Positions 24,776 to 38,743 of a stretch of 64,000 bases of DNA are shown here, piece by piece (the first letter of the stretch is position 1; the number at the start of each line of letters is the position of its first letter). The stretch covers positions 15,818,230-15,882,229 of the forward strand of contig CM076669.1 of the NCBI GenBank assembly GCA_038496675.1, given 5' to 3'. Origin of the DNA: Rachycentron canadum (Eukaryota; Chordata; Actinopteri; Carangiformes; Rachycentridae). The position numbers and the translations under genes are program-made. A model generated the notes under the pieces. That model saw only the letters and a program-made list of their open reading frames with translations, ran no database searches and was not told where the DNA came from.

Positions 24776-26495
24776 CTGCTCAGGTCAAAACAGCTTAAAC
24801 AGAAGTCAAAAATACATTTAGAGCTCAAGGTTACAACATTTGTACCCGATATATGCTCCCAAACATCACGTTGTCATAAGGGCGTCATTACTCAATGGTT
24901 TTGACTGGGAGCTGCTTATTCACATTAAAGTAGTAAATACTTTGGAAGATGCTTTTCCGTCTGTTTGCTTATTGATTCATTCTCATCTGCCGTCCTTTCC
25001 TGCTTGACTCCATCAGGTGCTGTCACAGCCAATCATATTGTCTGATTCAGGGGATTGGCTGTTAGTCACTCGTATACTACACTAGTTTACTGCAGTGACA
25101 GAAGGATGTGATCAGTCAGATATTTAATGTGTTTTATTTATTTTAATTTAAAAATTTTAAAATGACGTAAGATAAAACACATTGGTACGGGAAAAAAAGG
25201 CAGAAAAGTGTTAATGTGGGCCTCAGAGGGATGATGCCAACTTTTATATTTCTATAAATACACAAGCTTTCATGTTCGTTTAACAAGTTTTAACAAATAC
25301 TCGCTGGTTTATTTAATGATGGGCTCAGAGCTTGTTGTAGCGCATAGCTGAGGCTAATCAATGTCTTGTTCTCGTGTCCCGTCTTGATCTTCCTGACAGT
25401 GACTTTGACCACAGGCCAGGACATTCTCTTGCCCTTCATGTGTCCCATCCACCCACCCCTGCTTCACTTTGCTGGTCTGTAGTTATGTGTGTTTATTGTC
25501 CCCGAAGACAGCGATGGTGTCAGAAGGGACGTGTAAAACTGTCATGTTGGAAATGGAAGGCGCCTGGCCCAGAGGAGAGCGATTAGATCCTCGCAAAAGG
25601 TCAGGTTTTATGGGCTCTTCTTTTAACCCCTCCAAATAGAGGTGATTATGGAGGACGGTGCAAATCCAGCGACCTACTATCTGACCACAGTGACTTGTGT
25701 TCCTTCTCAACCTCATACTATAATAATAGTCACATAGCCTTTTGCTGCTGTGACAGCCAAGGCTTTGAAATGTGCTATCAGTTGTCAGTTTATTATGCAC
25801 ACCTGCCTAAAACTAATGCCGCCTAATGCAACAGTCCTTCAATAAACCCTCCTTCAGCAAGGTGACGGTGTTCAGTTTGTGTTGAAGCTGTTTGAATTGC
25901 ACTGCGTTACACGGACGGGTGTTTCTATTATTCTGTCCTCCCCATTCAAATCAGTGAGGGTAGGTTAAACAACAGGCACAAACCACACCTTCCAAAATGT
26001 TGAGTCAACACCTCTATAACAGATCCAATAAACACTGAACGTAATGTGAATGATTTATTGCAGCACTCTTGTATTTGACTGTATTATTTTCAGCCAGGTG
26101 ACAAGACTAACAAGCGGGGCACCTGTTCTTATCAGCAATCTGTTTTATTATCAGACATGAGTGGAAGCAGGAACTGATGGGTAAGCCGCTGCTTCATGTG
26201 CTGTGCAATTAGCCAGTGTGGCTTGTTGGTCAGGCAAGCAGAGATTCGGTCTGGATCTCTACAGGAAATTTGAACCAGTGTTTTCTTTTACTGTGATATC
26301 TGTCTAAACTAAATACATTTCTCCTCAAAGATAAAGACGTTTAATAACTGGGATTCATTACGCACTGAAACGGCAGCATCATTTGTTGTCAGTTGTGGCT
26401 GGACTTGTGCTTGTACTTCTGATCTTCACTTTTTATTTGACTGCATCTCTTCAGGAGTTAGATGCGGTTTGTGAAGACTCGAGCTCGTCTGTCAG
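24776..26495. other. Unique non-coding DNA
   Basis: Nothing recognised; AT-rich at about 25130-25330. Open frames are short and without motifs. Confidence 0.5.
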
Positions 26496-26499
26496 CCGG

Positions 26500-26872
26500 T
26501 CATTATGACCTCATCGTTAGGTTTTGTTGCTAGGCGACATCTAGTGGTTGTAGTAAGAGATGTGACGTAGTTTATAGAGCGAGTCCACGTCAGGAGGAGG
26601 TTTAGTTGGATACATGTGTCAACAAAACACAGGAATATGACACAGGAGAGAAGTGTTCAGTTCCCATGGGAAAGAAGCAGTTTGTTTCTTTTGTCTATGA
26701 CTATTGTTGGACCATGTTGTTAGTATCATAACCATCATCTAATGTTGAAGAAACACTTATTTTAACCCAAGTCACCATCTTTTCCTCAACCTAACCAAGG
26801 CATGACTGTTGTTATAGTAACCATGGTGACAGAGGTAGGTACGCCGCTCTTGCTACAGTTTTTATAATTGTA
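26500..26872 (-). repeat. Dispersed repeat, family C, copy 3 (partial)
   Basis: The reverse complement matches about 20820-21175 of copy 2 in order: CACCATGGTTACTATAACAA, the GGTTAGG...GGAAAAGATGGTGAC block, CTCTATAAACTACGTCAC and CCACTAGATGTCGCCTAGCA. The half corresponding to 20549-20820 is absent. Confidence 0.8.
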
Positions 26873-29200
26873 AACATGAAGACCGAAGTCCGGTACTCCT
26901 GTGGCTGCAGGGACAGTCGTATCAGAGGGTTGAAAGATGTCACCATCTGTAAAAGAATATCCACAGTGCAGTCACTTTCTCAAGCAGGGAATTAGATTAC
27001 TTATATTCCTTTATTATGAACTCCGCCCTCATTTGTTTGGATATTTTATTCTTTCCTTCTGTATCAGTTTTTTTCAAGTGTATTTCACTTTGAAACCAAA
27101 TTCTTCTTCAAAGACTGAGTGTTATCTCAGAGGTCACTTCAGTTCAAACTTCTATTTCAAGGAGCATAAATAAAGGAGAGCTGTGGAGTTTAAGCCTACG
27201 GAGAGATAGAGAACAGGAAGTTCTTGTCACGGGACAGAGAAGGATAGCCACAGGCTTCAGATCTGAATCCAACATCTGAGCCACTGTGTACTTGTGCCAA
27301 GTACAAAGTGCAACTACAAAATAACACTTCTGTCTTCACCCCGAGCCCCAGCCCCAGAATCATCATCTGTCAGCAGCTTCTAAACTTACCCTCCAGCCTT
27401 TCCACTTAATTCAGTCATTTTAGCTTTAATTCCATATTGGCAGCTTTTAGGTATAGTGTTATAGCTGCAGACATTTGTTTCCTATTGTGGCTTATGTAAT
27501 CAATGAGTGATTTACTGACCTGTAATAAGAACTAGTAAGAACTCAAACATCAACAGAATTCAAGGTTCTTGTGGGAGAGAGGTTCCAGACTTTTAGGCCG
27601 ACGCTATGTTGGTAAAAAAAAAGTAGCCAATTAGCACAATTATCAAACATGATGTCTGAAACAGGGTTTCATAGTTTCCTAACCCATTAATTGCTGAAGT
27701 AGATGGACTTGGTCTGTGCAGTCCTTTTGGTTCTGCAAACATAAAGCTTAATAAAGAGCCCCAATCAACAGCCATAAAAGTGCGAACCAAAGCGGTTTAA
27801 ATGCTTTAAATGGCAGTAGAACCCAATGGTTGCCTTTGTTGTGGCAGCGCCTTTCTGTGTGGGCCACTACAGGCCCGGAGCTGGGAGCTGGCTACTTCCT
27901 CTCCATGGTTTCTTGGGAAGTGTCTCGAGGAGAAGGGTTGTGCAGTCACAAAGAGAAAGCCAGGGGCCTAAGATGATTACCTGTCAATGGTATCAATTTT
28001 TATTTGGCACACGCACCCGTGATGTAATGGAGAAATAATGTTCACTGCTGTGACAAGACGGATGAATTTGTCAGGCATTTAAGAGGGTGGGTGCATTCCA
28101 AGTGTGCTGGCACATCCTCCCCCTGTATCTGTTATTGTGTGTAATCTAATGCAACTAAAAGCTCATCTGATGGAGTCATCTCTGCCTGTCATTGGCATCA
28201 ATCATGTTTTAAGCAGATCATTTGATGTATGGAGTTCTAACTTTGCTTTCAGGTTGTTTAAAATGTTAATGTCATTAAAACTCAGGTGTAACCAGTTAAT
28301 ATCACTGAGACAAGAAAATGTATTCATTCAATTAAACTTAAGTGCTTTTTGTTACATACTGGAAAACAGTTTTTACAGTTTTTGTCCATTGTCCAACACC
28401 AACCCCTTTAATGTTTCCCTAAACAATAACATAGAAAAATGAGCAACAATAAATAAAAAGGTCACACAGCTCAAAAAACATGTAAAAATGAAGCCTAACT
28501 GTACATAGTGCATTATATCATTCTCACCTGTCTTGAGCACCACCAGTCCTCTAGAGTCCTGATCTAGATTCAGCTCCTCTGCTCGTTCATTTCTAATGCA
28601 AACTATTACCACTCTGCTCAGCCTCTTACTGTTTTCCAACTCTGAGCTGGATGCTCACTTTGTAGCCACAACAGGGACTGTCAAAAACACTTGCTCGCTG
28701 CACTGAAGGTACAAGTCTCTAAGTGAGCATTGAAGTCACAGCTGACTTTAGGAGGCACTTTAAATCAGTGATTAATTAAAGTAGATGTTTTTTTTTTTTG
28801 TTCTTTTAGGTCATGCTAAACTTAACTATGGTCCTATAATGAAGTTATCTCTCATTTTATTGCTCTAGGGATTGTTTTGTGTCTCACAAACTGCTAGCCC
28901 TGGCCCAGATGAGAACTCAACCCTCATTGACGTCAGTGAACGTGAACATTTAGAGGATGTATCTAGACTGTGAGCTGAGACTGACTGAGACTGTCTCCTC
29001 TCTAGGGCTGTGGCCTCCAGTGGCCACAGACTCGCCAGCCACAGCTTCTCATGACTTCATAATGTGCAGTTTTCACTACAACATTTGATATGAGTAATAG
29101 AAACACAGGCACGAAATGTGGGTGCAGAGACAGGTGGGAATGACATGCATCAGGTGGCCCAGTCAATTGGTGTCGATCCATTTCACTGCGGCAATCAACT
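26873..29200. other. Unique non-coding DNA
   Basis: No gene or repeat recognised. A short T run lies at about 28789-28799. Confidence 0.5.
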
Positions 29201-29207
29201 GGTTTAA

Positions 29208-29592
29208 AGGCTCCCATAGCGTCTAAAGGTAAATTTCCATGTCTTCTTTGACCATAAATCAGTTCTATGTTTTATATCAATCCTGTGAAAGTATCAAAGG
29301 TCTCAGTCCACAGAGAAATGCTCACAGCCTGTTTTCAGAAACTGAGCCTTAAAATCAGCCGTCAGGACTTCTGGGACTTTGTGATGTCATAATAAAGCAG
29401 TCACCGCCCTCAGACACGCTCCAAGCCCCGCCCATGTAGACCCACCATCCAACCTGAAATCTGCTATATTTTTATTGGGTCACTCAGAAAACAGTCAGCC
29501 TGAAGACGCCTGAGGGAGGAGATGTAAAACTACACTGAGATGGTTTTTGGTTCTTAAAACTACAAATATATCTTCTAATGGAGATCGATATT
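29208..29592 (+). mobile_element. Family A element, right end lost
   Basis: A TTAA (29204-29207) is followed by AGGCTCCCATAG, close to the family end AGGTCCCATA. The typical internal blocks follow in order: AGTATCAAAGGTCTCAGTCC, AGCCTGTTTTCAGAAACTGA, TTGTGATGTCA, ACCTGAAATCTGCTATATTT and CACTGAGATGGTTTTTGGTT. It stops after CTTCTAATGGAGA without the inverted right end. Confidence 0.8.
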
Positions 29593-29595
29593 AAC

Positions 29596-32500
29596 AAATC
29601 AAATACAAGCCATGCTTACTTTTCTCGATTCACCTTAATTCATGACAATTAGCTTTTTATTGTGCACTGGTTTGAACTGAAATCCTATGTGGAGGGTACA
29701 GTAGACAAGCTCNCAGGGGGGGTTGGCTGGAGAGAGGACCTTTCTCATTCTGGAAGTGTCCCACATCCTTTAGTTCCACTAGTTTCACTCATGACTGTGC
29801 ACAATTGCTCTCTAATACCCTGCTATAGTCCCACGTTGTCTGGGTTCCTCAGAACTCACTGTGCTCTCCGGGTCGGCTGCTCAAATGTATTCTCAGCTCA
29901 GGTACCGGTGAGAGCAGCAGAGCAGCCGGCGTTACCTGTAGAGGAAGCAGGGGTGATCAGTCAGGAACAGGAAGAACACCAGGGCGGAAAACACAGACTC
30001 ACCAGGGACCAGCTCAAGCCTGGGCAAGTCTCCTGGTATTCTCTCTGCAGTGTCTCACTGACTTTGACCTACATTCTCAACCTGTTTCCATAAACAAGAT
30101 ATTCTTAGATACAGACTATCCCTAGAACATAATTTTTTAGGGGGGTGGGGGGCATCATAGTGTGTCTCTAAGTGGACCCAATTTTCCCAAGTTTCAAGTT
30201 ACCTTAGAAGCACTTGTTTCTAGGTTCATTTCTCACCTGGGAGCTCTCTCACATCTTCCTACTTCCTGCCATCCACTCAGCAGTGTTTTTTTGGGGGGGT
30301 GTTCGTCCAGTGAGAATGTGATCCATTAATGCTGGGCACTTCATGACCTGATCAGTGAATCACTGCTAACGATGGTCATTTTGTGTAATGATACATTTGA
30401 GATCTCTCTGTCTTCAGGGCAGTTTTGACATTTCCTCCTGCCAGTGTCTGTAAGCACAGTAACAACTTTAAATGTAGCGTATTATTCAAAACCCATCTCA
30501 CCCCATAAACTTCCACTGAACTACTCTCTCGGCAGACAATGTAGATTCACTTGGTCTGTGCTCTCTCCTCTGTCCTCCCTTCTTCTCTTATTATTCTTCC
30601 CCCATGTTCTTTATCTCCCATATAATCCCCACTGAAATGGTACATATCCCCCACCATGCAGGGTAAGAGATGGGTGGCCATATCGCTCTGAGTCTGCCTG
30701 GCATTGATCCCGCTGGCAGAGCCTGTTCTTGAGTCTCCTTTGAAGGAAAAGCTTTTGCACACTTTTTAACGAGACAGCGTTGCTCTGCTTCCCTCCCTGG
30801 CCGCACAGACACATAAAACACCAAAGATCCCTGTGAGGACGCCTGCTTGGCCGTGTTTTCCTGCTTCACACAGCATGAGTCCTGGATGTATATCCAGAAA
30901 TCCTTTTTTGTGCTTTTTTTTTTCTCTCAGGTGTTTGTTGTGCAGCAAAGCTGTTCTGCTCACGTGGCTTCTCTGTTTTCACAACTTCACACCCCTGGAG
31001 GTGTGCTGTTGTTTGAATGTGGGTATTTTTGGAACATTAATGAATTGAGTTAAGGTGTAAAATGGCTGCCATGGGAGGTCAGACGCTGGTCATTTGTCAT
31101 CAAGATGAAGTAAGCTATCTTGAAAGACAGAAATAGCTTTGTTTGGAGTGCCAAGTCATCTGAAGCCAATCTACTGGAACCAGAGGGCCCAGTATTTTGC
31201 AGGCCAGGTTGAAGAGCCAGGCTCTCCATCTCTTCCAGGGTCTCTTTCATCATTTCCTGTCACATGTGGCCCTAAGGCACTGTCCACCAAATGCAGAGAC
31301 ATAAATATCCTCTATCATGAGAACATGTCTCTTCCAACTGTATAATAGTGACTGTGAGCATTGCACAGTAGTGTATATAAGGTACCACCGGTCCCCGCGG
31401 TGTTCAAGGTGCCTCCAGCAAAACATGTTCTCCTTTGTCTCCTTTGTCCCCCAGTTTGCAGGTATTGCACCGACTCATAACCAGTCATTCCAATTCAAAT
31501 TAAATCTTTAAAATGGGGGGAGAAGAAAGGGGTTGCATTAAAGGGCACATCCACAAAATTATAAAAAAAAAATCATGCCTATCCTAGCTCCTGTAGTATC
31601 AGACCATGCTATAGAAGTTTTGGTTTTATTGATGCAGAGTTTAAGATATACCGTACAACAGTACAGTGGAGGTCAATAAAATTTGTTTTGGCAGAGGGAG
31701 AACAGAGTTTACAACATTGAAAAATGTTGTAGCATCTCTTAGTACAAAAAGTGTCCCTGTTACTCTGGACACACACTGGCAGCATTTGACCTTGGTGTCA
31801 AATGTTTCCACAGGACTATTTGGACTCTAATGGTTCCTGATGTAAAATTCCTACTTTAGAAACATTCAGTATCACAAATGGTCTTTGCAGAAGTGTAATC
31901 ACAGTGAGAATTAATGGAGCCCTAAGGCAGCATCCAGCAGCTCACACTACAGTCTGAGGGGCAGACTAGGACACTTACTTTTTTAAAAAAATATCCGATA
32001 AAAAATATCCGATTTTCAGTATTACATAAGTTATACAGGGAGGAAGTCTTGTTGTAGACACAACTTTTTTGTGGTACCTCCCTTTGTTTCAACCCCCTCT
32101 TATTTCTTTTAACGATCTTTGATGTCTGTGTACCAAACTGTAAAGACAACATGTCGCAGCTTCGCATCATGGTCTTGATATTTAAACTGCTATTAGTGAA
32201 ATTTGTGATATTTGGCTAATTGATGATAATTTGGGTCTTTGTGTTTAATACACATTGATGTAAAATGGGGGGGGGACTCATAGGATGCTTTCATTGTTTT
32301 ATATTTGGATTCAGAAAATCTTCTGCTACAGAATTGGGTTATGACTTCAGTGAAAATATGAAGTGTCGTGCCCTCACAGTGAGTCCAGGAGTGGCCAGTA
32401 GGGGCTGGGCAGGGCTGCACGGCCAGGCTACAGTGCAAATGGTATTAACACACAGCTGACAGCAAATAGATGAGGAGATGAGATTGGTTGAGCTGAGCAA

Positions 32501-33105
32501 TAAGACATAGGTTATTACAAAAATATGTGCATGCATGCCACTGGAGAGATTCTCATTAACATTTAAGTGCATCATTAATTTGCATTAAAATGTTTGGTGG
32601 TATTAACAGAGTCGCTGGTTGCTATTGGAAACTGATCAATTTTCCGCCTCAGTCATTCTGTAGGTCAAATGTCAAAAGGACACAATGATGCTGCTCAGTC
32701 GAAAGAGACTTCATGTCAATTGAAAAACCTTCCTCTTTGGTTTCTCATCACTGTGGAGGCTCTTCAGACTTGCTTTAAAGAACTGAGTGTGATTGGAAGA
32801 AAACCACGAGGCGGTGGAGAGGAATGATGTGTCAGGTGTGTTGAACTCCAGGTGCACTGAAGCGCAGCGTCCACTCCACACCAACAGACAGCCTCATTGG
32901 TCACCATTTACACATGAAGATCCCCATTGGTCACCAGTCATTTATCATGGTATGTACTGATATAGAACCTGGTTTCTGTAACAAACAGTCCTCTGGTACC
33001 AGTCCTGCCTGATATGAGTACAACTGCTGCCATCACTGCAGCTCCTATGGCTCATGTTCTTACAGCCTCTATAACAACCATTATTGTCTCTACAAGTGCT
33101 GGGTG
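29596..33105. other. Unique non-coding DNA (one undetermined base)
   Basis: Base 29713 is n, next to a run of Gs. G-runs occur at about 30140-30152 and 30293-30299, and at about 32267-32274. The 143-codon frame at 29662-30093 crosses the n and shows no motif. No gene recognised. Confidence 0.5.
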
Positions 33106-33112
33106 AAATTAA

Positions 33113-33424
33113 AGGTCCCATATTTTACACTTTTCCTGAACCAAAAACCATCTCAGTGTAGTTTTACATCTCCTCATCAGGTCAGTCAAAAAGAAGAAGA
33201 GAGGCTCTGATCCTCTCTTCTGATTTCTGAGTGATTCAATAAAATAAATCAGATTGGTGGGTCCAGGTGAGCTGGGCAGTGACTGCTGAGTTTGGTTTTA
33301 AGGCTCAGTTTCTGAAAACAGGCTGTGAGACCTTTGATACTTTCACTGTATTAATAAAGAACCTGGACCTGATTTATATTCAACAAAGACATTGACATCT
33401 ATATTATATGATAATGTGGGACCT
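33113..33424 (-). mobile_element. Family A element, complete, with TTAA on both sides
   Basis: Seen: TTAA (33109-33112) then AGGTCCCATATTTTAC; at the other end AATGTGGGACCT then TTAA (33425-33428). The ends are inverted repeats and the flanking TTAA is duplicated. The 312-bp body carries the family blocks in reverse orientation. Known: piggyBac transposons insert into and duplicate TTAA. Inference: a non-autonomous piggyBac-type MITE. No transposase frame. Confidence 0.85.
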
Positions 33425-33428
33425 TTAA

Positions 33429-36400
33429 TATAAGTAAGACACATTTTTTCTGACATGAAAAAGAAATTCCTACATGATAAACTTGTGCGACCTTGGCAGT
33501 GGGGTCTAAAAGACTCAGATCCAAACTGGTCTCTACCTTTGAGACAGCAGTAACAAAGTTTTAACAAGGCTTTCAACTTCAGCACAAAAACTCTTTACTA
33601 GCGGAGGAAGTTGCCCCAGTGTAACACTACTACAGTTCACAACCTATGAAATTTTAATATTTAGTCTGAAGATCTTAAATCCTGGAACTGAGATTGTTTC
33701 ATCAGATAAAGAGTTTGCTTGGGATCATTACTGTATTTTTAATGCTACTGCTATTCATTCTGCTATTTTCCTGTGACTACTACAACACTCTCTCTGGCCC
33801 TGTACTACATGTGCTTCGGTGGAGTCACACTAACCTGTCCTAATACTACTTATATTTACGATGTTACTCCCCTTGGTCTGATTCAGACTCCTGGGGTTGT
33901 GGGAAAATTGAATCAATCTACCTTTTGTTTTGTTAACCTTTCCTTTGGGACCGAGGAGTTTGCTTTTCAAACAAGGGGCCTTTTAGCCACATTAGCGGCA
34001 TGGCTCAGGGGATGGCAGCGCATGGGGCCGTGTCGCTGCCATTCTGGTGCAGGCTAAAATATCTCAAATAACAGCTGTCAGTAATAATTGGACCTGGAAT
34101 ACGTGGGCTGTGAAGAGTCCACCAACATGTGGTTCAGAGATGTTGTCCTCAGGTTGAATAGTAATCTTTGCCATCATCAGGTCAAAAGTTTAACCAAATA
34201 CCTGCAAAAGTAATGGAGTTCCCAGCAGTCTTAGCTGCACTTTGTAGTCAAACGTTGTAGCATAGCAGGGCTAGGGTTAGCATTTAGCTCAAAGCACCAC
34301 AATGCCTAATGCAGCCTCATGTAAATGTCTGTAGACTCTCTAGGTTCATCCCTATAGAAAGCTTTTTTTATGCCCATCACTCGTCTGGCAGAACAGATTC
34401 TCTTCCATTTTATCACGCGTCAGTTCACGAGACTACGAGACACCGCCCAGAGACCCCCCCCTCTTGTTTTGTTTTTTTTTACGCTCAGCCTATTTTTTTG
34501 CCTCTAACTCCACAGACAGCTGTGGATCACACAAATCTCCTGAAGTTTGTATGTTTTGTTTTTAACGGCATTACGATCTGCAATGATCGATCTGCCAGGC
34601 ATATTTCCCTCGCCCACTACAGAGGACAGGGAACTAAAATCAATAAAGAAATGTTGTTTTCTTCCTGAATAATCCTCCTGTAGCCTAACTATTTATTCTA
34701 AAATATTTTTATTTTTATTAAATTTCTTTTATTAGTCAGCCTGGTGAATGGAGGTCGGAGTTGGTGTGGATTATCTTATTACATGAACTCTGGGCAGTAC
34801 AGTGGTCTTTGTGTCACAGATGCATTTGTTATGAAAAAGCTTTAATAAAATCATGTGGAATTAAATATGCATGCACTGCCATTTCTGTTTTTAACCCTTT
34901 TTTCACTGGAAACAACGGACTTGTCCTGCTCTGGATCAATATAAAGGACAATGGATTAGCGAAAGCCAATTAACTCCTGTCAATCTTCCTGAGTCTTGGA
35001 TCTCATCTATCATTTCAGCCCCACCACCCACCCCCACTCTCTTGCCATGAATAGCTGTGACCTTGAGGAAGCAGAGAATTTGGAAATTATAAACCTGTTG
35101 GAGAGTCGAGGGAGAGATGGATGTCAACGGTGTCCGTGCCAGATCTCAGGCCTCATTTAGAAGTTGCAGAGTGAGAACAGGGGAAGTGTGTGCTTTCATT
35201 ACAGAAGGTGATACCCAAACCCAGTGAAAGGAGAGAGACAGACAGACAGAGGGAGAAAGACATGAGGGAGAGAGAGTCAAAGCCAAAAAAGAAATGTCTA
35301 CAGGATCCCTGATGGAGGGAGGGTAATGTGAGAATATTCTTGCTTTCTCTTTCTGAATCTCTTTTGCTTTTCTTTTTCTAACTTCCCTCTCTTTGTTGCT
35401 ACTTTTTCCACCCCTGAGTTTCACATAAACACAGCAGTGATACAATCTGATACTACCATTAAACTGCTACACGTCAGCACGCCACTCATTCTCCAAGCTG
35501 CTCATTCACAAACAATACATGTACCCACACATACAAACGCTGACACACACACCCACAGCATCCATCTCTGCTTGATCTCTTATCATCTCCCAGAACAATA
35601 TATGGTTTCCCTCCTTCTGGCAATTCATTTCATGTTAACACAACATCAATCTGTGGGGCTGCCCTCTCACTCCACACATCCATCCATCGCTGCACTGCTT
35701 ATCTCAGTCATCTTCAGGGAAAACAAATGATGTTTTCATCCATCCTGCCTCGCCACTTAGATCACCTCCACCTGACTGTGTGTGTGGAGCTCTACAGGCT
35801 AGAGGCTCCAGTACAGTGGGTGTATGCAAGCACGGTATCTGTCCTGCTGAGGGGTTGTTGTAGATGTGATAACATGGACCCGTCATGTTAAATGCTCATC
35901 TAATGTTCATGTTTAATTGAACACTGAGGTAATTGTAGAGATGCTCCATTGGACTGTGGCTCATTTATTCCAACAAACCAAAGAACCGTTGTTATTTCTG
36001 TGCATAAAACACATATACACTGTATTTGCAGTTGCTGAACTTAAATAATAAGCCAAAACATTTCGAGTTCAGTTCGACATTAAAATCAAACAAATCTGTC
36101 TATGGACTAAAAGAATACTGAGTTCTAAATTCCTCCCACTTACCAAAAACACAAAACTGTTCAGATATATTTTCCGTATATTCTTTCTTCCTCTCTCCCT
36201 GTATTATTATTTATTTATTTATGTATTTATTTAGCTAAAAACGGCTTTCTCAGGTTGGATGATGTGGTTTTTGGGTTCTGGTAGTGTGTCTCTCTGCTGC
36301 AGGGCTTCTCCAGTCCTCTGTGTGCTGCTCCTCTCAGTAGCCTCTTATGCGATGGCTCCTCTCACTCCCTACAGGCTAATTGGCCCTAACTCAATCTGAA

Positions 36401-38315
36401 ACGCCAGATAGGTTCACCCATAATGCCTAGCGTTGATATCTATCTGCTGGGGGCTGCTCCTCAATGTGTGTGTGTGTTTGGGGCTAAGAGGAGGTGGCAG
36501 TGGGATGAATGTCTGCTTGTGCACCTTGGGTGTGTGCGGTGGTTGCGATGTCAGGTATGTTTGTGTGTGTCTGTCTACAATTGCGTGCCAGACTGTCTGC
36601 ATGGTACGGTGCTAATACGCCGAACGCTGGCTGCTCCCAAATGTCAGTTTGTGCCGTGCAGGTTGCCTGGCAGCATGTTGAGGCTGAGCGAACACGCTAA
36701 TTTGATGAGAAGTCACATTGTAGTGAAACTGATGAAGATTTGCTCTCTCTCCCCAGATCATCATAATTCAAAACCTTATTATGTAAGATTAATATTGGAA
36801 ATGATAAATTACATTATGTTAATTGCTGTAGTCTCAGTGCTGAAATCAGTCGTCTGGCACAAAATTGGCATTAAAGGTTAATGTCAATCAGTGAGGAAAT
36901 AAAAATTTTTTTAATGGTTGCTGTTTTGATCAAATACTACAGTGTCTTCGCCAAGTATTCAGACCTCTTCAGTTTTTGCACATTTCATTGTTTTGTATAT
37001 TTAATTTTAAATTGATTGATTTGTCATTTTCCTCTTCAGTCTACATTGAATAAGCCACACATTTGTGTGCCTGTCAAACCTATGTCCATTCGATAAGAAA
37101 TGTCATAGCAAAGTGTCTGATTACTATTGTAAATGAGATTTCATTTGTCAAAAAAAAAAAATCTGCCAACATGGTTTGACTTTGTCATCTTGGGTTCTTG
37201 AGTGTAGATCAGTCCCTACAAAACTTCAGATAGGTGTTCATGGTTTTTACATTGCTTTTATACAATGAAATGCAACAGTCACATTTAATCTATGTTGACA
37301 AAATTGGGGTGTTGGTTCATCTTTGGTCATTTGGAGGCCACGTTTTACCATGTTGTGTTGGATTGTTTGGTATAATTAGAAGTAACTAATATTACTGTCA
37401 CAGTAACAAGGAATCCTCCTGACTGCTGCCTTCAGAACATTCCTGCCCTGCCCTCCACAGGGAGGTCAGAGGTCAGGGTTAGTGGCACTGGTGGAAAAAG
37501 CAGCAGTGCTTAGGCAAAGCCATCAGTGACAATAATGAAACAAATCGAAAATACTGAGCTGCGCGTGTTCTCCCTCCCATCTGAGATGAACATTGATATC
37601 ATGGACCTTATCACAGTTATCAGCTAGACCTGGCCCGTCTCGTCGCTTCCCAATAGCAACTGACCGTAGACTCAACATATGGCTGCTCAGAGGGCATTTA
37701 TATCCTTCTGTTTAATAAAGACAAGGATTGGACTGTAACTACCACAGCCCCTTTAACAAAACTTCATCTGTGAAATAACAGTCCACAGTTATTTACCCTC
37801 ACTTTCTATCTCAAATCTTAGGGGAGATCATCGAGAAAATGTGTTCACTACAATGTCTCAGTTTCTTAAGTACCTAATGTCTTTTTAAGAAGATATTTGT
37901 TGTTGATCATTCTTAACTTAAGATGATGAACATTTTCTCTACTGTGAAAATTCAAGAGTGTTGTCATCTCCTGAAAATCACAGGTGCAGACACTGTGAGT
38001 CAAAATATTGTTGGTTTCGACTGAGGCACTGAAATAGCTCAGAGTATCATCTGAAGTGTAAGACTGTGGGAAACTGAAGCTGTCAGTTTGTGAGCACTGA
38101 AAGCTGTTGAAATTTAAAGTCCATCAGTGTCGAAGCCATGAAAGCAGTTGAAGTGTCAGTTAATGACTAAGGTCTCGATGCTAAAAAAGTTGAAACTGGT
38201 CAAATCGCACTGATACTTATTTTATACAGGAACCGCAGAAGTTTTATGTTTTGATAAAATTATTCAAAGAGAAAATGAAGAGTGAACGTGAGTATTTCCA
38301 TATATTGCAAATATT
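33429..38315. other. Unique non-coding DNA
   Basis: Holds a T/A-rich tetranucleotide tract (TTTA units, about 36208-36234) and short GT runs near 36465. The 152-codon frame at 36423-36881 is open partly because of the GT-rich start. About 36740-36880 is AT-rich unique sequence. No gene recognised. Confidence 0.5.
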
Positions 38316-38321
38316 ACTTAA

Positions 38322-38739
38322 AGGTCCCATACTCTATAAAAGTGAGATCCCCATCTTTATAAAGCAGGTCTAGCTTCTATATCAATCCTGTGAAAGTATC
38401 AAAGGTCTCAGTCCACAGAGAAATGCTCTCAGCCTGTTTTCAGAAACTGAGCCTCAAAACCATCGGGACTTTCTTCTGATGTCACAAAGAAACAATCACT
38501 ATCCTCGATCATGCCCCAAGCTTAGCCCAGCCGTGGGATTTGGTACTTACCTGAAATCTGCCTTATTTTTATTGGATCACTCAGAAAGCAGTCAGCCAAT
38601 CAAAGGAGAGGATCAGTTCCTCTCGACCACAGTTTGTGTGTTTGTCTGCTGTTGATACCAATGGCTCTGATTTTTCCAATACTAGGAGCAAACAAAGCAG
38701 GACTATCAACACTTCAGAGAAGTGTGAGCTATGGGGCCT
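38322..38739 (+). mobile_element. Family A element, complete, with TTAA on both sides
   Basis: TTAA (38318-38321) precedes AGGTCCCATACTC, and GCTATGGGGCCT is followed by TTAA (38740-38743). It is 418 bp, longer than the copy at 33113 because of extra sequence before the right end (about 38630-38720). The internal blocks TATCAAAGGTCTCAGTCCAC and CCTGTTTTCAGAAACTGAGC are shared with all long copies. Confidence 0.88.
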
Positions 38740-38743
38740 TTAA

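Noticed and set aside
29713..29713. Undetermined base n
   Set aside because: A sequencing or assembly ambiguity beside a G-run, not a biological feature.
29662..30093. 143-codon plus-strand frame
   Set aside because: It crosses the undetermined base at 29713 and has no family motif.
36423..36881. 152-codon plus-strand frame
   Set aside because: The first half is GT-rich low-complexity DNA and the second half AT-rich intron-like sequence; no motif, and two more overlapping frames are open in the same place.
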